Notes: generated from the letters alone by a model not told the origin. Shown: positions 42,828 to 51,643, counted from the first letter of the stretch. The stretch is 64,000 nt of DNA from Vreelandella venusta (GCF_007989605.1 NZ_BJUL01000014.1:17369-81368), one strand, 5' to 3'. Made by a program: numbers and translations.

Positions 42828-45167
42828 TTAGCCAAACAGCATCATGCTCTCTGCTGACTCAGTGAAACCAACCATAACAGCACCGCGCTCAGCTCCATTA
42901 TCTAGCTTATCAAGCCAATACGCTTGACCTGCCGCATCAGAAGCCCTTTCGAGTACATTTTCATACATCAGTTCAATATAGGCATCGTTTTCTACACTGC
43001 CATATTGCCTTGCAAACTCCTCTGAACCCACAAAGCTATCAGCAATATCACTCAGGCTGACCGACTCACTCACTTCAAGCCAGTAGCCTAACCCTTTGCC
43101 ATCCGCCATGCGATCAAAAGCGGCATCGTAAAGGCGTAGCAGCGGATCGACAGGAGCATCGAAGACAGCATCGCTGCGCTCACCAAGATTTTGGATTCGC
43201 AGATCTTCGCTAGCAGGGGTTTCTTGCTCGCTAAACGGTGTTTCGCTGAACATGCTGGCCATGTATTCAGCGAAGGCATCCTGCTCTGTGCCTTTTTCGG
43301 CAAAGTCGAAGAGGCCGTCATCTTCGAAGGCGCTCATAAGATCTATCCGATCTTGGTAGCTATCTTCCCCTAGCGGATAACCGTCGCCGCCGTCGGCCAA
43401 AAAGCCTAGCGTAACGACTTTAACAGTCTCTTCAGCACTGCCTACCAGGCGGCCATTGGCAGCCAGCACATCGTTGGTACTGCCATCGTCATTAACAATC
43501 ACCGCATTTTGGATGCGCTCGCCTGCGGATTGGCTAAGATCATAGCTGTACTGAATACCGCCCACCTGGGCAAACTGACCTGCAGTGACACCCGGTGCCG
43601 ATGCAGCAACCGCATGCTCCAGAACTTCCAGCAGTTTGCTGCGTGTGATAGTGATTATGGCTAGGTCATTGTTGAACCGGAGTGATGACGCTGCATCCAG
43701 CTGGGATACGCCGCCCTCAGGCTTACCTATGGTGGGGTTGGCACTTGGCGCTTGATAGGTTGGCTCGCTGTCGCTTCCATCTACGACAACATTACCAATC
43801 GGCTCACGGATACCACCGCCGTTTTTGAACGATACCACGACGTCTTCGTCAAGCTGCTTGGCATACCAGAGGTTGGCATCCGCGGTTAGATTACCCAAAT
43901 TGGTTTCTTCGGTGCGCACCGCTGCCCGTTCACCGACCAGGTATACATCGGTCAAACCAAGGATATTGCCATCTTGCTCAGCAACAAACTCACCCACCGA
44001 GCCGACTAAATCATTAGCAATATTACCTTTAGTGCCTTCGGCGAAGGCACTTACCAGGTCTCCCCACAGCGCTTCTACCTGCTCATCGGTAGAGGCGTAA
44101 ATACCAGAAGAGTTTTCATCGATGGAGTCAGCAATCACACGACCATGTTCGTCAAACTCTACCACCAGTTCGGCAACATAGCGCCAGCCCCCGTCGGTAT
44201 TAACGACGACTACATCGTTACCTGCAGCATCTTGAGTAACGATGGGGTAAGTGTCATAGGGCTCGCCTGCCCCTGGGAATAAGCCGCGATCCTGGTCTTC
44301 TTGATCTGCCAGAAGACTATTGGAACCACCCGCTATCACGATATCGACGCCGTCCAGCAGTGTCGCCAACTCTTCTTCAAACTGAATTTGCTGGAGGTGC
44401 GAGCTGAGGATTATTTTATTGACGCCCTGCGCTTCAAGGTCATCAATGATGGGCTGAATAAGCTTGGCCAGAGCTTGCATGTCATTGCTGCCACCGGTCA
44501 GCACATTGACATCGCCAGGTGACGAGATGCTCTCCAGAATTTGGGTAGTCACGCCAATAATGCCGATCTTCTCTCCGCCACGCTCAGCAATGACCGCCGG
44601 AGCTAGCTTAGGCTTATTAGCGCCCGCTAACAGCTCTTCCAAGGTGGTTTGAAAGGCGTCTTGGCTTAATATTTCTTCGGTCGCTAAACCACTTAGAGCG
44701 GAATCTCCCGAGAAGTCTAGGTTGGCAGACAGATAAGGAAACTGAGCGCCTAGCCACTCAGCGTCTGCCGTAGAACCGCCGTTCACGACCGATGCAATCA
44801 TTGCTTCGATCAGCCCGGTACCCAAATCAAATTCATGATTGCCCAGTGTCACGGCCGCCGCGTCAGCCAGATCCATCAATAGAGTCTCAACGCGCCCAGA
44901 AGCTGCCGTGATGCCGCTCATGGAGCCAGCGTCCAGCCCATAAATCTCTTCAACCGCTGTTTGGAAGGCTGCCTGCAGGCTTGAATCAGCGGCAGCGTTC
45001 AAGTATGGCCCAGGCAACACCAAATCTCCCGAGCTGACAAACAGCGAGTTAGCGTATTGGTCTTCTAAGTGATCCACGATAGAGATGAAATTGGGTGCAT
45101 TAAGCAGGTCTCCCCCACCCCCCTCCATATCGGCTGCGTGCAGGAGTTGAAGTTGGAAGTTACTCAT
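42828..45167 (-). CDS. Secreted metallophosphatase/5'-nucleotidase with C-terminal DUF4214
   Basis: This 779-residue, cysteine-free protein has no signal peptide. The N-terminal metallophosphatase (about 1-330) has QLLHAADMEGGGGD, FVSSGDLVLPGP, VTLGNHEFDLG and ILSSHLQQ. The usual distal GHxH site reads AGGSNS, an unusual change. The 5'-nucleotidase C-terminal domain (about 350-640) has NLTADANLWYAK and FKNGGGIR. The tail (about 680-779) has two DUF4214 modules (LRLYDAAFDRMADGKGLGYW; LMYENVLERASDAAGQAYW). Type I secretion is inferred. It would release phosphate from extracellular nucleotides. ATG 45167 has AAGGGA upstream. Confidence 0.83.
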   Translation of the reverse strand: MSNFQLQLLHAADMEGGGGDLLNAPNFISIVDHLEDQYANSLFVSSGDLVLPGPYLNAAADSSLQAAFQTAVEEIYGLDAGSMSGITAASGRVETLLMDLADAAAVTLGNHEFDLGTGLIEAMIASVVNGGSTADAEWLGAQFPYLSANLDFSGDSALSGLATEEILSQDAFQTTLEELLAGANKPKLAPAVIAERGGEKIGIIGVTTQILESISSPGDVNVLTGGSNDMQALAKLIQPIIDDLEAQGVNKIILSSHLQQIQFEEELATLLDGVDIVIAGGSNSLLADQEDQDRGLFPGAGEPYDTYPIVTQDAAGNDVVVVNTDGGWRYVAELVVEFDEHGRVIADSIDENSSGIYASTDEQVEALWGDLVSAFAEGTKGNIANDLVGSVGEFVAEQDGNILGLTDVYLVGERAAVRTEETNLGNLTADANLWYAKQLDEDVVVSFKNGGGIREPIGNVVVDGSDSEPTYQAPSANPTIGKPEGGVSQLDAASSLRFNNDLAIITITRSKLLEVLEHAVAASAPGVTAGQFAQVGGIQYSYDLSQSAGERIQNAVIVNDDGSTNDVLAANGRLVGSAEETVKVVTLGFLADGGDGYPLGEDSYQDRIDLMSAFEDDGLFDFAEKGTEQDAFAEYMASMFSETPFSEQETPASEDLRIQNLGERSDAVFDAPVDPLLRLYDAAFDRMADGKGLGYWLEVSESVSLSDIADSFVGSEEFARQYGSVENDAYIELMYENVLERASDAAGQAYWLDKLDNGAERGAVMVGFTESAESMMLFG

Positions 45168-45314
45168 GGCGATTCCCTTTTTTAATCGATGGAGAAAATA
45201 GGCAAACATGAGATTACGCAGCTAGCCATTGCAAACACATGACGCTTTAAAGAAAAAGTATTTTCACGCTGCTATAAAACTGTCCTCATATAAGCATCAT
45301 AAAAATAAAATATT

Positions 45315-45339
45315 TAAGTCATTTAATTGCTATGACTTA
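45315..45339. promoter_or_regulatory. Inverted repeat in the nucleotidase/DNase divergent promoter region
   Basis: TAAGTCAT (45315-45322) and ATGACTTA (45332-45339) form a perfect 8-bp inverted repeat with a 9-bp spacer inside the 216-bp gap between the two divergent secreted-enzyme genes. It is a good candidate operator to co-regulate both. A clear Pho box was not found. Confidence 0.5.
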
Positions 45340-45349
45340 GTAATAAATT

Positions 45350-45378
45350 CAGCCCTTCAATTCATCCAGTAAGGGCTG
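45350..45378 (+). promoter_or_regulatory. Hairpin sequestering the ribosome-binding site of the secreted DNase gene
   Basis: CAGCCCTT (45350-45357) pairs perfectly with AAGGGCTG (45371-45378). The right arm contains the only Shine-Dalgarno sequence (AAGGG, eight bases before ATG 45384). In the mRNA the site would be hidden, so translation may depend on temperature, a ligand, or an RNA or protein that opens the stem. Confidence 0.6.
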
Positions 45379-45383
45379 GTTAA

Positions 45384-48300
45384 ATGACCAATTTTGAGCT
45401 TGTTTCTACGTTATATCACGATATTTTGTTGCGTGAGCCGGATGAGGCTGGTGCTAACTATTGGACTGCCGCCCTGGATAGCGGGACTGACGATATTGCA
45501 ACCACTCTTGACTCAATGGTGACTAGCAATGAATTTCAGTTGCAAATCCAGCCTATTATTACGCTCTATAGCGTTCACCTATTACGTACGCCTGACCTTT
45601 CAGGCCTCAAGTATTGGGTCAATGAGTACCGCAACGGCTTAGCATTAGAGGATATTTCCAATAGCTTTCAAGCGTCTAATGAGTTCGAAACCACCATTTC
45701 TAACTTGAACGATACCGCTTGGCTAAATCAACTCTACAACAGTGTTCTTAACCGCGAACCAGATCCAGAAGGCTTAGCATACTGGTCAGAGCTGCTGGCA
45801 GAAGGGCTGTCTCGAGAGGAGCTTGTCGCAGCATTTATGAACAGCAGCGAAAGCATTGAACAGCAACCAGCACGTGCATTAGCTTCTTTGCTCGGCGATG
45901 GCTCCGGCGTCGATGATGTTGAGTCGCTACTGAGTCGTTATATTGAGCAGCTCAAGAGCGAGCCAGAAGACCCCGAAGTACCAACAGAGCCTGAAGAGCC
46001 AACAGAGCCTGAAGAGCCAACAGAACCTGAAGAGCCAACAGAACCTGAAGAACCAGCAGAACCTGAAGAGCCAACAGAACCTGAAGAGCCCGGTCAGCCT
46101 GAGCCAAGCAACCCAAACTTCAATCTGGGAGAGCGCTACCACACGGGCACTTCTGATGCTTCAGCAGCGATTGCCGTGGGTGAGAATTTAATGCTGGTGG
46201 CGGATGACGAAGATCAAGTGTTACGTCTCTATGAGCGCGACACCGATGGCGCTCCCCTGGCGGAAATTAACCTGAATACTGCCCTGGGCTTGAATGACAC
46301 CCAGGAAGTGGACTTGGAAGCGGTGGCGACTTATCAGGGCATTCACTACTGGCTGGGCTCCCACGAGAGCAGCCAGCGCTCAATGATCTTTGCCACTCAA
46401 GTGACAGGTGATAATGCTGAGAATTTGAGTATTGAGGTGACGGGCCAGTTTACCGACTTAGCCAGCCAGCTTAGCGACTGGGATGCCCAAAATGGCCATG
46501 GGCTCGGTGAAAATGCGCTGAGCCTCTCGTTAGGGGTTAATATTGAAGGCGCTGTGTTTATCGGTGATTCCCTTCACCTTGGCCTCCGCTCGCCGTTGGA
46601 TGATGGCTTCGCACAATTAGTGCCTGTTGAAAATGTGAGTGGCCTCGTCTCTGGCGAGGCTAACGAAGTTTCCTTTGGCGAGCCCCTGCGTTTAGATCTG
46701 GATGGCCGCGCGGTGCGCTCTATTGAACCTGCTGGCGATGAAGGCTACCTGATACTAGCGGGCCCGGTTAATGATGATGACGACGTCGGCTTTGGTCTTT
46801 ACCTATGGGATGGCGACTACACCGTTCGCGAAATAGACGGCCCGGATCTCAATACCCTACCGGATGCACTGACGGCGAAGCCGGAATCACTTTTTGATGT
46901 TTCCGTCACAGCGTCAGGCGTTACTGCGAGCATGCTGTTTGATAGCGGTACGGTGGATTGGCTAGAAGATGGTCAAGAGTCTAAGGATCTGCCCGCCGAA
47001 CAGCAGCGTTTTGTGAGCACAGACATTGAATTCAGTCTGCCTGATTTTGCACCTCAACCTGGTGACATTGCGATTACTGCGCTCAGTGGTAGCGAAAAAT
47101 CCTTCCAGTTCGTCGCATTGAAGGGTATTCGCGGAGGCGCAGAAATTACCTTCACTGATTCAGGTTGGGCAGGCGATGGCTTCCGCGCCAACGAAGGCGC
47201 CGTTAAGTGGACGGCGCCTGAAGGCGGCGTACCGGCAGGCACGGTTGTTACTTATACCGCAGACTCTTCGCAGTTCACGCCTGCTAATAGCAGCAACGTA
47301 GGTAATAACGGGTTCAACCTTTCGGTCGGCGGTGACCAAGTAATTGCTTTCGTCGGCGAGGCGAACGACCCAACGTTTATCTACGCAGCCCAAACAAACA
47401 GCGATGCGTGGCAAGACACTGCAGACTCCTCTAATAACTCTTCCCTGCCGCCTGGCCTTGAAGAGGGTATCACCGCGGTTGCCATTGGCAGCGCACGCAA
47501 TGCCGCCTTTACCGGCAATGGCTTCGGCACGGCGGAGGAGCTATTAAGCGCCATTGGTAACCCAGAGAACTGGTCATTTGAGTACGCTGAACTACCCACC
47601 AATGCCACCACTGACTTTCATGTAGGCACGATGAAAGCTCCTTATGTACCGGGCGAGCTCGATATTGGTTTAGCCATCACTGAGATATGGTCGGGCCAAA
47701 GCGGCTCTGACGTCACCGCCGATTGGTTTGAAGTAACCAACCGCTCGTCTGAAGCGCTTGATTTCGGCGATATGCCGCTTTACTACGATGATGACAGCGC
47801 CGATCCCGTAGATGCGATTGAAATTAAGGGGCTAAGCTCGCTAGCTCCTGGTGAATCAGCGATTGTCATGGTCGATGGCGATGCCCAGTCAGTCGCGGAA
47901 TTCCGTTCAGCGTGGAGCAACCTGGATAATATCGATGCCTTAAAAATTGGTTATGCCGAGAATGCTTCTGGCCTGGGTGGTGGTGGCGATGCGGTAACGC
48001 TGTGGCAAGGTGACCCACGTGTTAATGGCAACCAAGTGGCAATGGAAGCCTACCCAGATACTGACGGGTTTGACGCCGCTTCTTGGGATGTGGATTTAGG
48101 TAAATTCACCACCACTGATACCGAGGGAGCAATTAGCTCTGACGCACTAGGCGGTGATGCTAGTGATGTAGCCGCCGTAGCGTCTCCGGGCCTTGCTAAT
48201 GAACCCCAGGTAGATATCACGTTGATTTCTGCCGTACAGGGTAACTCGAACACCAGCACTTTAGCAGGTGAGAACGTTACCCTTGAAGCCATCGTCACCA

Positions 48301-49997
48301 TGGTAGCGCCTGGCTTGGATGGCTTCTTCCTGCAAGAGGAAGATAACGATAACGACAATAATGCCGAGACGTCAGAAGGTATTTTTGTGTACGCGGGTAG
48401 CGGTAGTAGCGATTGGCTGGAACAACTCACTGCCGGCGATCAAATTCGCATTAGCGGTGAGGTCTCAGAGTATTTCGATAAAACGCAGTTAACCGCCGAG
48501 CGCGGCAGCCTTGAGGTACTGGCAAACGATATTCCTCTGCCTGAAAGCCAGCGAATCGTTATGCCGTTTACCGACAAACAAGGTCTGGAAGCCTTTGAAG
48601 GTATGCGAGTCGCCATAGAAGCACTGGACGGTGAGCCATTGGTGGTCACCGAACTTTACGAGCTTGGCCGTTACGGCGAAGTCACGCTTTCGTCCGGTGG
48701 CCGTTTAGAGCAGTTCACAGAAGTCAACGAGCCTGATGTAGAAGGCTATAGCGCTTGGCTTGAAGACGCCGAAGCACGCACCATCAAAATCGATGATGCG
48801 AACGCCTCACAAAACCCCGACCCGATTATCTACGGGCGCAATGGTGGAGAGCTTTCTGGCACTAACCCGCTGCGCGGTGGCGATAAGCTTCAGACACTTG
48901 AAGGCGTACTTGATTACAACTTTAGTGAGTGGAAAGTCCAAAACGTCGAGGGAGTAGATTTTACTGGCCCAGCGCGCCCGGAAACACCTGATACGGATGC
49001 CCTGGGTGAGGCCGATATTACGGCGGCCTCTTTCAATGTATTGAACTACTTCACGACGCTGAATGAAAACGGCAATAAAACAGAGACCTTAAATGGCACT
49101 CTGCATAATCCTCGCGGGGCCAATAATGCCGAAGAGTTTGCCCGTCAGGAAGCCAAAATCGTTGAGGCGATTAATACCAGCGGTGCTGATGTGGTGGGGC
49201 TGATGGAAATCGAGAATAACGGCTATGGTGACGATAGCGCCATAGCAGCGTTGGTTGATGCACTGAATGCAGATGTGCAGGATAAAAACATTCAGGATGT
49301 CACTTGGGCTTACAGCATCCCCGAAGACGGCAGTGGCAACACCACTAGCCCTGGGGATGACGCTATTGCCGTTGGGGTAATCTACAACAGTCAGGCAGTG
49401 ACGCCAGCAGGCGCGGCAGTCACTAAAACTGATGGGGCCTTCGCCACTGCCAACCGCGCACCGGTGATGCAAACCTTCGAAAACAGTGAAGGTGAAACCT
49501 TTTCGGTGGTGGTTAATCACTTCAAATCCAAAGGTAGTGTCGTCAATGGCGAAGACGCTATCGGCGACGGCCAGGCCAACAACAACCCCACACGGGTCGA
49601 GGCCGCAGAGGAATTGCTTGAATGGCTATCCACCCAGCCCACCGGTAGCGATGACAGCGACGTACTGATTCTTGGTGACTTGAATGCTTATGCCATGGAA
49701 GACCCCATCACAACCCTGAAAAATGCTGGCTATGATCTGCTTGACGATGATTACAGCTACGTCTTTGATGGTTTCTGGGGGTCATTGGACCATGCATTAG
49801 CCAGTGAAACGCTCGCAACACAGGTCACGGGCACCACGACCTGGCACATCAACGCGGATGAGGCATCGGCATTGGATTACAACACCGACTTCACCAATGA
49901 TCGTCAAGATGACAACCTATACGCCGATGATGCATTCCGTAGCTCAGACCATGACCCTATCTTAGTAGGCCTGAACTTAGGCATCGCTGAAGTTTAA
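45384..49997 (+). CDS. Large secreted ExeM/NucH-type endonuclease with N-terminal DUF4214 modules
   Basis: This 1537-residue, cysteine-free acidic protein lacks a signal peptide. Residues 1-165 hold three DUF4214 modules (LYHDILLREPDEAGANYW, LYSVHLLRTPDLSGLKYW, LYNSVLNREPDPEGLAYW). A Glu-Pro repeat linker spans about 192-240. A DUF3616-like region (about 245-520) follows, then a beta domain, a lamin-tail domain from about 757 (LAITEIWSG), an OB-fold region from about 940, and an EEP nuclease domain from about 1209 (SFNVLNYF, VGLMEIENNGYGD, VNHFKSKG, LGDLNAYAMEDP, SSDHDPIL). ExeM/NucH enzymes degrade extracellular DNA. Type I secretion through the nearby system is inferred. Confidence 0.87.
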   Translation: MTNFELVSTLYHDILLREPDEAGANYWTAALDSGTDDIATTLDSMVTSNEFQLQIQPIITLYSVHLLRTPDLSGLKYWVNEYRNGLALEDISNSFQASNEFETTISNLNDTAWLNQLYNSVLNREPDPEGLAYWSELLAEGLSREELVAAFMNSSESIEQQPARALASLLGDGSGVDDVESLLSRYIEQLKSEPEDPEVPTEPEEPTEPEEPTEPEEPTEPEEPAEPEEPTEPEEPGQPEPSNPNFNLGERYHTGTSDASAAIAVGENLMLVADDEDQVLRLYERDTDGAPLAEINLNTALGLNDTQEVDLEAVATYQGIHYWLGSHESSQRSMIFATQVTGDNAENLSIEVTGQFTDLASQLSDWDAQNGHGLGENALSLSLGVNIEGAVFIGDSLHLGLRSPLDDGFAQLVPVENVSGLVSGEANEVSFGEPLRLDLDGRAVRSIEPAGDEGYLILAGPVNDDDDVGFGLYLWDGDYTVREIDGPDLNTLPDALTAKPESLFDVSVTASGVTASMLFDSGTVDWLEDGQESKDLPAEQQRFVSTDIEFSLPDFAPQPGDIAITALSGSEKSFQFVALKGIRGGAEITFTDSGWAGDGFRANEGAVKWTAPEGGVPAGTVVTYTADSSQFTPANSSNVGNNGFNLSVGGDQVIAFVGEANDPTFIYAAQTNSDAWQDTADSSNNSSLPPGLEEGITAVAIGSARNAAFTGNGFGTAEELLSAIGNPENWSFEYAELPTNATTDFHVGTMKAPYVPGELDIGLAITEIWSGQSGSDVTADWFEVTNRSSEALDFGDMPLYYDDDSADPVDAIEIKGLSSLAPGESAIVMVDGDAQSVAEFRSAWSNLDNIDALKIGYAENASGLGGGGDAVTLWQGDPRVNGNQVAMEAYPDTDGFDAASWDVDLGKFTTTDTEGAISSDALGGDASDVAAVASPGLANEPQVDITLISAVQGNSNTSTLAGENVTLEAIVTMVAPGLDGFFLQEEDNDNDNNAETSEGIFVYAGSGSSDWLEQLTAGDQIRISGEVSEYFDKTQLTAERGSLEVLANDIPLPESQRIVMPFTDKQGLEAFEGMRVAIEALDGEPLVVTELYELGRYGEVTLSSGGRLEQFTEVNEPDVEGYSAWLEDAEARTIKIDDANASQNPDPIIYGRNGGELSGTNPLRGGDKLQTLEGVLDYNFSEWKVQNVEGVDFTGPARPETPDTDALGEADITAASFNVLNYFTTLNENGNKTETLNGTLHNPRGANNAEEFARQEAKIVEAINTSGADVVGLMEIENNGYGDDSAIAALVDALNADVQDKNIQDVTWAYSIPEDGSGNTTSPGDDAIAVGVIYNSQAVTPAGAAVTKTDGAFATANRAPVMQTFENSEGETFSVVVNHFKSKGSVVNGEDAIGDGQANNNPTRVEAAEELLEWLSTQPTGSDDSDVLILGDLNAYAMEDPITTLKNAGYDLLDDDYSYVFDGFWGSLDHALASETLATQVTGTTTWHINADEASALDYNTDFTNDRQDDNLYADDAFRSSDHDPILVGLNLGIAEV
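45981..46088 (+). repeat. 18-bp coding tandem repeat, six copies
   Basis: Six consecutive 18-bp units (starts at 45981, 45999, 46017, 46035, 46053, 46071) encode the hexapeptide PTEPEE with one PAEPEE variant. This makes an extended, highly acidic linker between the DUF4214 block and the enzyme body. In-frame copy changes would alter linker length without breaking the protein. Confidence 0.93.
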
Positions 49998-50018
49998 TTA
50001 AACCTGCTTCCTTTTGAG

Positions 50019-50047
50019 ATGGCCTCCGCTTGCGGGGGCCATTTTTT
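50019..50047 (+). terminator. Rho-independent terminator after the secreted DNase
   Basis: ATGGCCTCCGC pairs with GCGGGGGCCAT (one G-T pair) at 50019-50042, followed by TTTTTT (50042-50047). It isolates the nuclease transcript from the phosphohexomutase gene. Confidence 0.92.
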
Positions 50048-50151
50048 GTCTTAGCAGCCGCCTCCCTTGCCCAGTTTAGTGATCAAAGCCCTCCGTGGCG
50101 CTTCTCGCCTAGGGTGTTAAACTCACAGCAGACACTTTCTCCAGGAGATAT

Positions 50152-51588
50152 ATGTTGAGCTCTGTACGTTCCACGACCAAGATTATTCAGGACAGCGGCA
50201 TCGCTTTTGGTACTAGCGGTGCGCGAGGATTAGTTGAACAGTTTACCGATGAAGTATGCGCAGCCTTTACCGTGGCGTTTATTAGCGCCATGCGCACATC
50301 CTTTCCAGTGGAACGTATTGCGTTAGGCATGGATCGCCGCCCCAGCAGCCCCGCGATGGCAGCCGCCTGCACCAGTGCTGCCCGTGCGATGGAGGTGGAG
50401 GTTGATGACTATGGCGTATTGCCAACGCCCGCCCTAGCGCTAAAGGCGATGGCAGATGGCATCCCCTGCATTATGATCACAGGCAGTCACATTCCGTTTG
50501 ACCGGAACGGCATCAAGTTTTACCGCCCCGATGGCGAGATCACCAAAGCTGATGAAACCGCTATTCTTAATGCCGAGGCAGCAATGCCTACCCTACCTAC
50601 ACCAGCACGTGGCAAGGTCTCTGAAACAGCGAACAAAGCATACTCCCAACGCTTCACTGAATGGTTTCCAGGTGAACCATTGAAAGGTTGGCGGGTAGGT
50701 TTATACCAGCACTCTGCTGCAGGTCGTGATTTAAGCGCGCATATTTTGAGCGAGTTAGGTGCGGATGTGGTGGTATTGGGCCGCAGCGAGGACTTCGTTC
50801 CCGTGGATACCGAAGCCGTTAGCGACGAAGACCAAGCCCAGGGTCGCGCCTGGGCAAACCAGCACCAGCTACATGCTCTGTTGTCTACGGATGGCGATGG
50901 TGATCGTCCATTGCTAGGGGATGAAACAGGCACATGGCAGCGTGGCGATATCGTAGGTTTACTCTGCGCCCGAGCATTGGGAATCGACGCGTTGGCTGTC
51001 CCGGTAAGCTGCAACACAGCCATAGAAGCCTGCGGCGCCTTCCAGCTAGTTGAGCGTACGCGTATCGGCTCGCCGTATGTATTGGATAGTATGGCTGAGC
51101 TCAGTAAGCGGTTTGTGCGAGTGGCGGGATTTGAGGCCAACGGCGGCTTTCTATTGGGAAGCAACCTGGAAAGCGATGGCCGTCAGTTAGCCGCACTCCC
51201 CACCCGTGATGCGCTACTACCCGCTCTCACGTTAATGGTGATGGCTGCCCAACGCGGAGTTAATCTTTCGCAATTAATCACTGACCTACCTGCTCGTTAT
51301 ACAGCAAGCGATAGACTCAAAGAGTTCGCCACCGAGAAAAGCCATGGGTTACTCGCCGAGTGGCAAGTCTCGCCTGAGCTGATGCAGCAAACGTTAGGTC
51401 TTCAGTCTCGCATTTCAGCGGTGAATAGTATCGATGGCCTAAGAGCCACGCTTGAAAATGGCGATATTGTACACCTTCGCCCTTCTGGCAATGCGCCGGA
51501 GCTGCGTTGCTATAGCGAATCAACGTCGCCAGCAGACGCAGCAACCCTGGTAAAACAGAGTCTGGCTGCGCTCGCCAAACTAAACTAG
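50152..51588 (+). CDS. Phosphomannomutase/phosphoglucomutase-family phosphohexomutase
   Basis: This 478-residue alpha-D-phosphohexomutase interconverts hexose 6- and 1-phosphates, giving mannose 1-phosphate for ManC. All four domains are visible: FGTSGARG start, the phosphoserine loop ITGSHIPFDRNG, the magnesium loop STDGDGDRPLL, the sugar loop GFEANGGFLL and the phosphate loop RPSGNAPELR. The serine loop usually reads TASHNP, so TGSHIP is unusual, though the serine is intact. AGGAG precedes ATG 50152. It closes the polysaccharide region and would act with manC. Confidence 0.9.
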   Translation: MLSSVRSTTKIIQDSGIAFGTSGARGLVEQFTDEVCAAFTVAFISAMRTSFPVERIALGMDRRPSSPAMAAACTSAARAMEVEVDDYGVLPTPALALKAMADGIPCIMITGSHIPFDRNGIKFYRPDGEITKADETAILNAEAAMPTLPTPARGKVSETANKAYSQRFTEWFPGEPLKGWRVGLYQHSAAGRDLSAHILSELGADVVVLGRSEDFVPVDTEAVSDEDQAQGRAWANQHQLHALLSTDGDGDRPLLGDETGTWQRGDIVGLLCARALGIDALAVPVSCNTAIEACGAFQLVERTRIGSPYVLDSMAELSKRFVRVAGFEANGGFLLGSNLESDGRQLAALPTRDALLPALTLMVMAAQRGVNLSQLITDLPARYTASDRLKEFATEKSHGLLAEWQVSPELMQQTLGLQSRISAVNSIDGLRATLENGDIVHLRPSGNAPELRCYSESTSPADAATLVKQSLAALAKLN

Positions 51589-51609
51589 TAGGAGCATACC
51601 CTCAACAAG

Positions 51610-51643
51610 GAACGGGCGACCCTAATGGGGTCACCCGTTCTTT
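51610..51643. terminator. Bidirectional hairpin between phosphohexomutase and glyA
   Basis: GAACGGGCGACCC (from 51610) pairs with GGGTCACCCGTTC (ending 51640) with one mismatch, flanked by TTT on the right and AAGG on the left. It lies between converging genes and may serve both. Confidence 0.7.

Noticed and set aside
45168..45383. Pho box for the secreted nucleotidase and DNase
   Set aside because: A CTGTC followed by AT-rich bases is present near 45275, but there is no second CTGTCA-like repeat at 11-bp spacing.
50520..51164. 214-codon minus-strand frame
   Set aside because: Antisense to the well-supported phosphohexomutase; codon pattern is that of the opposite strand.
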